From DALYDK01 sp031973215 (GTDB lineage Bacteria > Patescibacteriota > Saccharimonadia > Saccharimonadales > CAIOMD01): a stretch of DNA of 64,000 bases. Each line of letters opens with the position of its first letter. Within the stretch, counting starts at the first letter, position 1. Shown here piece by piece: positions 8,705 through 16,363 of this stretch. Made by a program: the position numbers and the translations under genes. The stretch spans positions 62,001-126,000 of the forward strand of contig DALYDK010000001.1 of the NCBI GenBank assembly GCA_031973215.1. The letters are read 5' to 3'. Below the pieces are notes generated by a model. The model was not told where the DNA came from. It did not search any database and worked only from the letters and a program-made list of their open reading frames with translations.

Positions 8705-9585
8705 ATATTTTTAATAAAAGAAAAAAAGGCCAAGACGAATCTTCGGGCAATTCAAATCAGCGAAGTAAAGTATATTCATATTACGCGGCTAGATCTCAGC
8801 AGCTTAATCAAAATGTACGAAAAAGTAACGACATAGAAAAAACACCAAAGAACAGACTGGCTTTTATACTAAAGCATTGGTTTTATTTTTTTATAGGATC
8901 TTTGCTTGCTTTATCTTTTATTTACTCTTTATATTTAAAACCAAATGCTTCTCTGACTGTAAATGGAACAAAGTACAGGACCTCGGCTGAATACCAGCAA
9001 ATTACTGATCAGGTTTTATCGGAGAATCCTCTGATATTATCTAAAGCGACAATTAGAATTTCTAAACTAGAAGAAAAAATAAAAAAAGAAATTCCCGAGG
9101 CAAGCTCAGTAAAAATATCAGTTCCAATACTAGGAAACCGTCCAGATGTTGAGATAACCACCGATTCTGCCATGGCCATATTTTCAAACAGCAATGCGTC
9201 GCAATATATTCTTAGCTCGAAGGGAAGGGTCCTATTGCCTGCTGAAGAGTCAGTAGAAAGCGTTAAACAGCTTCCTAAAATTATCAATAATACAGGGGTA
9301 GAAATAGGTCAAGGCGAACAGTTCTTGAATCCATCCGAGGCTAAGGCACTCCAAATGCTAATATTTCAAACGGGTTTTGGAGTATCTTTTGAGGTCCCCG
9401 TTCAGTTACAGGAGGTATATTTAAGGGATCCTGCTAAGGGTAATTTTTATGTAAAATTCTTGCTAGATCCAGAAAATATTAATCAACAATACGGAGCCTA
9501 TTTAGCAGTGTTTCAAAAATTAGCAGGGAACAACCCGGCTGAATATATAGATGCAAGGCTAGCAGACAAAGTATTTGTAAAATAA
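8701..9585 (+). CDS. ftsQ: FtsQ/DivIB-like cell-division protein
   Basis: A 294-aa bitopic protein: basic cytoplasmic N-terminus, one transmembrane segment around residues 59-79, then a POTRA-like region (LSKATIRISKLEEKIKKEIP) and a beta-rich extracytoplasmic domain. The assumed start is TTG at 8701, overlapping the murG stop by 4 bases. Topology and last place in the cluster fit FtsQ/DivIB, which bridges early and late divisome proteins. Sequence is divergent, so this rests partly on synteny. No murC-F, ddl, ftsA or ftsZ follows. Confidence 0.7.
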   Translation: MNIFNKRKKGQDESSGNSNQRSKVYSYYAARSQQLNQNVRKSNDIEKTPKNRLAFILKHWFYFFIGSLLALSFIYSLYLKPNASLTVNGTKYRTSAEYQQITDQVLSENPLILSKATIRISKLEEKIKKEIPEASSVKISVPILGNRPDVEITTDSAMAIFSNSNASQYILSSKGRVLLPAEESVESVKQLPKIINNTGVEIGQGEQFLNPSEAKALQMLIFQTGFGVSFEVPVQLQEVYLRDPAKGNFYVKFLLDPENINQQYGAYLAVFQKLAGNNPAEYIDARLADKVFVK

Positions 9586-10318
9586 ATTTTTTAAAATGGG
9601 GGGAGGAGCGGGGGAGTTTGTACAGTTATTAATTATTTAATAATTATTAATGTTTAAAACATAGGCGTGCGCTTAAATGTCGTAAAAAAATATATTTTTT
9701 AACAAAACTGTGGAAAAATCAAATATTTAGTGTTCGCTATTTGTTCACCACTTCTAGTTCGTATTTTGTTCGCAAAAAATGATAAAAAAATATTATTTTG
9801 TGGTTCTGATAGACTTGTTCCTACTTAGTTATTAAATATTTAATTAATTCTAAAATAGCGACAATACTACTCCGCTATAGTCTTGCGTTTATATTTAATA
9901 TTATTAATTTATGTATAATTACTCTTCTACTAGAACTACATATACAAATTTTCAGGGATTATAACCGTCAGAAGAGGATCATGTGCTTATTTATGTTATT
10001 TACCCCTGATAATAGGTGTATAACTTATCATCTTTTACATACTAGTTAAAGTCGTAAAAGATATATTGTGCGACATTGACTCACTATTTCCGGGGCACAC
10101 CCTATTTGCTTTTTCTATTAATATTTAATCGCCTTTTGCGGTTCAAGCTTTTATAATTTGCAGATTTTATATGTTTATAAATATATATATTTACCTTTTT
10201 GATTCATTTTTATTTTTCATACTAATAGTATTAATTATATTTCGGTAAACTAGTTTTGCGATATTATGATCGATTACAATGTTCGCAAAATGTTCGTTTG
10301 TCTGTCATTTATTTAAAA
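9586..10318. other. Convergent 733-bp AT-rich gap with TGTTCG repeats
   Basis: No credible reading frame. It lies between the 3' ends of two converging genes, which is long for this compact genome. TGTTCG occurs at 9731, 9767, 10280 and 10291, all on the + strand; TGTTCGCAAAA is repeated exactly at 9767-9777 and 10280-10290. Inverted repeats: ATCTTTTAC (10030-10038) with GTAAAAGAT (10054-10062), and TTTTGCGA (10254-10261) with TCGCAAAA (10283-10290). A G-rich patch lies at about 9596-9616. It may hold a small RNA or protein-binding array. I see no DnaA-box cluster. Confidence 0.5.
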
Positions 10319-11371
10319 TTATGAAAGGGCTTTTTTAAATTTTATTATTTTGCCTTCTAGCAGTTGTTTTTGGAAAATACTTAGTGAATGATTTTCTAGT
10401 AGATCTTCTAATATGTTTATGGCTGTGTGTGATAATGTTCTATCTAAGTTTATTCCAATTTGGTTGTATTGCTCGGCTTTCCACACTGTAGGCGATATTG
10501 TGTTTGTTTGATTTATTCCTTCGGCAATAGAATCTATTACATTAATAGACATGGTCTTTAGGCCTAAGCTTCCTAATTTTCTAATTAGCAGCTCAGCTGT
10601 AATAGGGCGGTTGCGAATATCAATTTCAGGATAGTTTTTGGCTAGTATCTTTGACATGTAATACCCGGTACTTAAATTATTGTTTTCCGTAGCTACTCTC
10701 AGGTTATCAAAGCTATATAGAGCCCTTGTTCCTTGTGGAAGGTTGAACGTTCTAACAACTAGGCAAGGGTTTTTATTAGACCTTATATCTTCCCTGTCGC
10801 TACTGCCAAACTTGTTCGCATTTTTAGAAAATCTAATCCAACTATTTTCTCTAATGAAGCTATTCATATTATGGATATAAAACAAGCTTCTCGCATGATT
10901 TAGCATATTTATACTAAATATATCTTGACTTAAGCATTCTTTGTGGCAAATATTTTCAGGCAAAAGCTCGCCTGTTATTTGGGGCAGTAGTGAATCTACC
11001 ACATAAAATTTGTCGTTATTACTTGCAATAACGAATGAATGAGTGTTGGCAAATGCTATTTTATGATCAATTCCCGCGGTGCCAAGAATTTGACTAGTAG
11101 CAATAGAATATCCGTAGCAATCAACTTGTTTGGAATGATTAATTGTTTCTTTATCTAGCGCAGATGCACCAATTGTTCTTTTTTTGAATGAATATTTGTT
11201 TTTTACTGTGCGGCTTGTGAGCGCTAAGGCTTCTTCTATCCCCCGCTCATCTTTTGTTTCAATTATTTTGTAAATTTCGGCATCTGAAAAATCGGCCAAA
11301 AAATCATATACCTCTGGCTGATAATTTTCTGGGTTATATTTTTCTACAAAAGGGTGTCTAGGCTTTGGCAT
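10319..11371 (-). CDS. Transglutaminase-like cysteine peptidase-fold protein
   Basis: A 350-aa soluble protein with no signal peptide or membrane segment. The region C85 (VDCYGYS), H111 (NTHSFVI) and D126 (YVVDSL) has the order and spacing of the Cys-His-Asp triad of the transglutaminase-like fold, so a peptidase, amidase or transamidase activity is plausible. The C-terminal half (residues 200-350) is helical and unrecognised. It is the last gene of a minus-strand group with a repeat winged-helix protein and a secretion-type ATPase; the start ATG lies 40 bases after the upstream gene. Fold assignment is inference. Confidence 0.5.
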   Translation of the reverse strand: MPKPRHPFVEKYNPENYQPEVYDFLADFSDAEIYKIIETKDERGIEEALALTSRTVKNKYSFKKRTIGASALDKETINHSKQVDCYGYSIATSQILGTAGIDHKIAFANTHSFVIASNNDKFYVVDSLLPQITGELLPENICHKECLSQDIFSINMLNHARSLFYIHNMNSFIRENSWIRFSKNANKFGSSDREDIRSNKNPCLVVRTFNLPQGTRALYSFDNLRVATENNNLSTGYYMSKILAKNYPEIDIRNRPITAELLIRKLGSLGLKTMSINVIDSIAEGINQTNTISPTVWKAEQYNQIGINLDRTLSHTAINILEDLLENHSLSIFQKQLLEGKIIKFKKALS

Positions 11372-11411
11372 TGTTAATATTTTTTAGCTTTTAGTGACTT
11401 AATTTCTTTCT

Positions 11412-12269
11412 CTAGTATGTGAAGTATGCGGTTATTATTTTTTGTTGATCTGGGCTATAAAAAGATGTAGGCCTCCCAGACCTGATATCATTGATATTAT
11501 TTTTATATATTTTAACGGGACCGAGAAGGTCTGGGGGTATTTGGTCAATTATTCTATTCAAAGTATTCATATCAGTTTTCAGCTTACGGATAAGTTCTGA
11601 TTTTCGAATATAGCCATCGGGAATTTCAGTAAATGTTTCTATTTCTTTTTCAATCTGGATCTGATCTTTTGGGGAGTAAAAAGGTGCTTTGTGATTCTGA
11701 ATATTGCGGTATATTGGTTCTATCAAGCCTTTATTTTTTAATCGCTTAGCAGCGGCGTAAGCCATTGCGGGAGTTACTTCTAGCAGCTTGGCTATGCCGT
11801 TTGCGGTCATATAGCCCTCAGGTATCCAAATTTCTGATTTGATGACTGTTTCAACCAGTTTTTGTTGATCTGGAGAGAGTAATTCAATAGACTCTGTGCT
11901 CAATTGTGAGTTATTTGTTTCTTCACCATAATCTTCTGATAGTTTAATAGCATATTTAATTAATGATTTACTGACTTCTAGGGATTCTGATAATTCATCT
12001 AGGCTTAAATATCCTTCTGGCCTATTTTCTGTGCCGATGTTTTCGGTGTCGTTATGCAGTTCTGTTGCTTCATCTAATTGGGTAGATAAAATGGACAACC
12101 TTCCTATGATAGAGCTGAGTTCAGCTTTTGTTGCTTCATCGAGGTTTTCTGAGTCGTTACTTAGTTGAATGAGCATATCAAGAACGACCGAACTTAGCAT
12201 TTTGTTATTGGCTCTTTCTTGTGACTTAGCAGTCTCGTACTGCTGCTTGCCTTCAGGTAACTCTTCCAT
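11412..12269 (-). CDS. Protein with three tandem winged-helix-like repeats
   Basis: A 285-aa protein. After a helical N-terminal region (about 1-85) three units repeat the pattern 'GY-ldEL-k-L-v-...-i-...-YSPdDQ': one from about residue 86 ending LLSPDQQKLVE, a second beginning PEGYMTANGIAKLLEV and ending FYSPKDQIQIE, a third beginning PDGYIRKSELIRKL and ending FYSPDQQKIIT. Each looks like a small helix-turn-helix unit, so nucleic-acid binding is likely. I cannot name the family. It sits between a transglutaminase-like gene and a VirB4/HerA-like ATPase, 42 bases downstream of the latter. Confidence 0.5.
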   Translation of the reverse strand: MEELPEGKQQYETAKSQERANNKMLSSVVLDMLIQLSNDSENLDEATKAELSSIIGRLSILSTQLDEATELHNDTENIGTENRPEGYLSLDELSESLEVSKSLIKYAIKLSEDYGEETNNSQLSTESIELLSPDQQKLVETVIKSEIWIPEGYMTANGIAKLLEVTPAMAYAAAKRLKNKGLIEPIYRNIQNHKAPFYSPKDQIQIEKEIETFTEIPDGYIRKSELIRKLKTDMNTLNRIIDQIPPDLLGPVKIYKNNINDIRSGRPTSFYSPDQQKIITAYFTY

Positions 12270-12311
12270 AAAAAATAATTCTACAATATATATAATTTTT
12301 ACGCAAGTTAA

Positions 12312-14990
12312 TTAACGGAGGTGGAGGACGGTTGGGTCATCGTCTTTGTTTTTATGGTTATTGGGTGTCTCTGCCGCTCCGCGTGTTACCCCACTCAAGT
12401 CAACCAAGCCTTTATGACTAATGGTGCTCTGTGGTTTTTCTGGCTTATTGACAGGAGCGCTATTTACTGGCTTTTTTATTAGCTCTTGCCTATTATTATG
12501 ACTTTTTGGGACATTTTGAGGGCCGCCTGGAGCCTTTTCTGCGACTTGGGCGGCTTCTTTGGCTCTTTTGCGCCTTAGGCGCCTTTTTTGGCTTTCTGTG
12601 AGTTTTTGGACCGGAGCGGTAATTATTGAACTGAGTGGTATTTTACCTGGGACGTTTGAAGAAGTGGGATTATTGTTTTGGCTGATCTGTTGCTGATTTG
12701 TATTCGTGGGTAGGGTTTTATTGATTATTTCAGTTTCTACTTCAAGTTTTGATCTTGAGTATAAAGACCTAGAATGTTCAATTATTTGGGTTGAAAAATC
12801 TTTGGTTACAGATGGAATATTTAATGAAGTACCCGAAAAAGGAGCTGCCTTTTCTCCGTTAATGCTCATGCTTGTAACAAAATGTCTGTTATGAAAAGAA
12901 GATAGGTCTCCTGCTTCAAATTGCGGCTCGTAGTATTTAACCAAAAATGGGCTATCATCTGGACTTACTCTGAAGGTAATCATTGTTCCAACATTACCAA
13001 AAACAGCGTCACGCACCGGTTCTTCCATTTGGGAAATGTACTGATTAGCAACCGTTAAGTTAAGTCCATATTTTCTGGCCTCGCTAAGAATGACGGCAAA
13101 GCTGTCGGTGGCAAAGTTCTGAAATTCGTCTACGTATAAATAAAATGGTCTTCTATCTTCAATTCTGGGAATGTCTGCACGGCTCATGGCGGCAAGCTGA
13201 ATTTTAGTCACTAACATTGATCCCAAAATGGCAGCATTATCTTCACCGACTAATCCCCTTGAAAGATTAACAATGAAAATTTTGCCTTCATCCATCATTT
13301 TTCTAATATTAAAGGAGCTTTTTTGCTGGCCAATTATATTTCTGACCAAAGGGTTGGCCACAAAAGCACCGACTTTATTTAGTACAGGTGCTACTGCTTC
13401 GTTTGCAAATTTCTCATTCCAAGATGCAAATTCTTTAAGCCAAAAACTTTTAACAACAACATCATCAACATGGCTAATCACTTCATCTCGGAATTTTTTT
13501 TCTGTAAGCATTCTGGTAATGTCTAGCATGGTCGAGCCGGGGTAGTCTAGTAGTGCAAGAATGGTGTATCTAAGAATATATTCTAGCCTTGGTCCCCAAG
13601 AGTCAAACATTCTTTTGAGTACACCCACAAGCTCGCTACTTACTTGACCTTTGCTGACGGAGTCGTTTATCTCTAGCGGGTTGAACCCTATTGGGAAGGC
13701 GCTGTCTGCCGGGTTAAAGTAGACAACATCTTTGATTCTTCTTTCTGGAATATAGCGAATGACATTAGAGGCGTAATCGCCGTGAGGATCAATTACGGCA
13801 AAACCTTGATTATAAAAAATGTCTGAAAGAGTAAGTAGCTCTAATAGCCCAGACTTACCTGTGCCAGTTTGCCCTAATACATAAACATGCCTGCCTCTGT
13901 CGGCTCTAAGCAGTCCAAACATTGCGTTGCTGCCTCTAAAATTAGTACTTCCGAATAAACTTATCTCGTTTTCAGGTACTTTTCCGTATGCAGGAATATT
14001 GGCTGGTGGTTCGGCAGTTTTGGTGGTAGCCCAGACAATATTGGGAGTTTCAACAGTGGTATGTGGCAAATGAAAAAGGCTGGCTAATTCTTCTATATTT
14101 AGGATAAAACCTTTGTCGGTGAAAAGCCTATCTTGGTAATCGTTTAATTTGTTTGGATCAAAACTTGGCAATTTACTTTGAAAACCGTTTAGGTTGGTTG
14201 TGTTAAATTGCTTGAATGTGCCGACCATTGCTTGCATCCTAAGCTTAGCCGTATTTTCGTCGTTACCAGCATATACTAGTCGTATTTTAACCTGGTAGCC
14301 AAGTTTTTTACTCTTATCTTCTATGGCTGTTATTCTGGTTTTGTCTCGCTCGGATGGTTCGTAGGCATTTGCTTGACCTGCCTCGGGTGGCTTAATTAAA
14401 GCTCCAAAAGCTTGCCCTACATAAGATAGCCCCCCTCCCCCGCTCCAAACTGCTTTACCAGATTTAATTCGAGCTATCATTTTGCTGCTTTTTTGGTGCC
14501 ACTCATCGCCAATAGGTCGACATAAAATTTGGACCCACATTTCTTCATCTAGCTGATCTAGCTTTGCCAAGGTTGCTGTAATCGCCGCCAGCGGATCAAC
14601 TTCAAAACTGGGGAACGTTTTAATCGGTAGGGTTTCGTTGTCTGTTAATACTAGCTCTGTGCTGTAAATTACTCTCTGGGGCATTGCGCGGTTAGCATAG
14701 TCTGACGTTTCTGATATTTGGGCCTGGGGGTATTGGGCATATATTTGGCCCTCAACAAAAGCCTGTAGGTCTTTGGGAACCCAAGCGTAAAATCTTATTC
14801 GTTGTCCAATAGATGCAAATTCAAAACCAACATGCTGTTGCTTTAAATATCCGTCACTAAAAAGTGACTTGAGTGGTTTGTATATACCATGAAGCGCAGC
14901 AAACATCTGTTCTGCTGACAGTTCTTTTTTATCATTTGTCCTTGGAATCTCAACTAATAGAAGAGAATTATCTGTTGGTTTACTGTCCAC
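12312..14990 (-). CDS. VirB4/HerA-type secretion or DNA-translocation ATPase
   Basis: An 892-aa protein. The N-terminal 340 residues have the mixed fold expected before the motor domain. The P-loop GQTGTGKS is at 373-380, followed by AVIDPHGDYA, and the Walker B region YLYVDEFQNF has D621/E622; the order matches VirD4/VirB4/HerA (DUF87, TraG-like) ATPases that power conjugative or type IV secretion systems and pili. The last 200 residues are Pro/Gln/Lys-rich and probably disordered. The start is GTG at 14990 with TATAAT only 6 nt before it (leaderless). CPR genomes carry such ATPases without a full T4SS; no other secretion gene is seen here. Confidence 0.75.
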   Translation of the reverse strand: MDSKPTDNSLLLVEIPRTNDKKELSAEQMFAALHGIYKPLKSLFSDGYLKQQHVGFEFASIGQRIRFYAWVPKDLQAFVEGQIYAQYPQAQISETSDYANRAMPQRVIYSTELVLTDNETLPIKTFPSFEVDPLAAITATLAKLDQLDEEMWVQILCRPIGDEWHQKSSKMIARIKSGKAVWSGGGGLSYVGQAFGALIKPPEAGQANAYEPSERDKTRITAIEDKSKKLGYQVKIRLVYAGNDENTAKLRMQAMVGTFKQFNTTNLNGFQSKLPSFDPNKLNDYQDRLFTDKGFILNIEELASLFHLPHTTVETPNIVWATTKTAEPPANIPAYGKVPENEISLFGSTNFRGSNAMFGLLRADRGRHVYVLGQTGTGKSGLLELLTLSDIFYNQGFAVIDPHGDYASNVIRYIPERRIKDVVYFNPADSAFPIGFNPLEINDSVSKGQVSSELVGVLKRMFDSWGPRLEYILRYTILALLDYPGSTMLDITRMLTEKKFRDEVISHVDDVVVKSFWLKEFASWNEKFANEAVAPVLNKVGAFVANPLVRNIIGQQKSSFNIRKMMDEGKIFIVNLSRGLVGEDNAAILGSMLVTKIQLAAMSRADIPRIEDRRPFYLYVDEFQNFATDSFAVILSEARKYGLNLTVANQYISQMEEPVRDAVFGNVGTMITFRVSPDDSPFLVKYYEPQFEAGDLSSFHNRHFVTSMSINGEKAAPFSGTSLNIPSVTKDFSTQIIEHSRSLYSRSKLEVETEIINKTLPTNTNQQQISQNNNPTSSNVPGKIPLSSIITAPVQKLTESQKRRLRRKRAKEAAQVAEKAPGGPQNVPKSHNNRQELIKKPVNSAPVNKPEKPQSTISHKGLVDLSGVTRGAAETPNNHKNKDDDPTVLHLR

Positions 14991-15064
14991 TGCTATATTA
15001 TAACTCTTTTTATTTTAATGATTGATAATAGCTGAACTAATATAGAAAGGCTTATTTTATAGGA

Positions 15065-16120
15065 TTAGGCTTCAGCTAGGGTGTATGTTGCCTTGGCAAC
15101 TCGCTTGAATTGATCTTTCCCCTGTAGGTTAAGAAGGATTGTCGTTTCTTTGACATGTCGAGTTTTGAGGACTCTTTTTACAATTTCGTCTCTGTGAAGG
15201 GGTTCGCCGGCCTTTTTGAGAACATCGCTAATAATATCGGCCACAGTTCCCTTTTTATAGCCCCATTCGTCTAGTGCATAAATACCACGGCCAATAAGTA
15301 CGAACCTTTTATCTTTAATAAGTTCATTATGAATAGCCTGAGTAGTTACGTCTTTGCGCTTAAAATCACTTTCTCTAATTGCTGCTGCAATTTCGTTGAA
15401 ATGCATGTGTGATCCCTTTTCGCTCAAAATAACATATATTTTATCCCTGATATTCTTAGGGTTTACTGTAGGCCATTTGATATAACCCCATTTACCATTA
15501 AGGTGAGCTAGGTCTTTAGAAATAGATGCTACGGCCTCGATGTGGGTTGTATCATCGCTACCAAATAATTCGGCTACTTCGCTGATATCACATGGTTTTC
15601 CAATTTTTTTGCGGATAATCTCGACTATTTTACTGGCTTGCTCGCGTATAGTTTTTTCATCATAAAGCTCTCTATCAGCTGTAGAGGCAAAGTAGTGGTC
15701 AGATTCTTCAATGTTTGCAAGCTTTGGAGCCAGTTCTGCTATAAAGCTTAGTCTGGCTTGATCAATTTTTGTGCCGTCTTGCGTAAGTAGATCGGCCAGC
15801 TGACTAATTCTCATGACTGAGCCATTAGTTTTGATAATTTCTAAAATGTTGTCCTGGGCCTCTTCAAGAGACTGGAGCTTGCCTTCTTTAGCGGAATTCT
15901 TAAGCTTTGTAACAATTGCTTTTTCTAGTTGTCTAACTCTCTCTCTTGTTATGCCAAGGAGTTCGCCAATTTGCTCTAGGGTTTCTTTTCGGTCAAATAG
16001 GCCGAATCTTCTTGATACAACTTCTTTTTCTCTTTCTCTATCAATGGAATTAAGTATAGAATTTATAGTCTCTTCAAGATTAATCGTTGAAAAACCGGAG
16101 CTTGTTTTTGGCTTTGTCAT
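15065..16120 (-). CDS. Sigma-70 region 4 / HARE-HTH fusion protein
   Basis: A 351-aa protein. Residues about 10-75 match sigma-70 region 4 (VVSRRFGL, ETLEQIGELLGITRERVRQLE, as in RpoD/RpoH). There is no region 2 or 3, so it cannot be a complete sigma factor. Residues about 205-270 (KIYVILSEKGSHMHFNEIA, then RFVLIGRGIYALDEWGY) resemble the HARE-HTH/RNA polymerase delta-subunit winged helix, and a second, weaker copy follows (IISDVLKKAGEPLHRDEIV). Probably an RNA polymerase-associated regulator. An AGGAGAG ribosome-binding site precedes the ATG. An inverted repeat ATTAGTC/GACTAAT at 16191-16213 lies in its upstream region. Confidence 0.7.
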   Translation of the reverse strand: MTKPKTSSGFSTINLEETINSILNSIDREREKEVVSRRFGLFDRKETLEQIGELLGITRERVRQLEKAIVTKLKNSAKEGKLQSLEEAQDNILEIIKTNGSVMRISQLADLLTQDGTKIDQARLSFIAELAPKLANIEESDHYFASTADRELYDEKTIREQASKIVEIIRKKIGKPCDISEVAELFGSDDTTHIEAVASISKDLAHLNGKWGYIKWPTVNPKNIRDKIYVILSEKGSHMHFNEIAAAIRESDFKRKDVTTQAIHNELIKDKRFVLIGRGIYALDEWGYKKGTVADIISDVLKKAGEPLHRDEIVKRVLKTRHVKETTILLNLQGKDQFKRVAKATYTLAEA

Positions 16121-16363
16121 ACTAGTCAGTCTCTCCTAATTTATAGGTTATATTATTTTTAGTTAACAATATTATAAAATTATTAAACACATTAGTCAAT
16201 ATTAGCGACTAATTTCTTTACGAACAGCTGACTATTTGGCTATTTATACGATATTGTTGAATAAATTTACAAATAGTCTTGCAATAAGCCTATTGTAGCA
16301 CAAACTAGACAAAATATCATATAGCAATTATTAGTATTAACAATTTCACCTATTTATTATGAT

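Noticed and set aside
9586..10318. Replication origin
   Set aside because: No cluster of DnaA boxes (TTATCCACA type), and no dnaA/dnaN neighbours. Only a single TGTGGAAAA-like match is seen.
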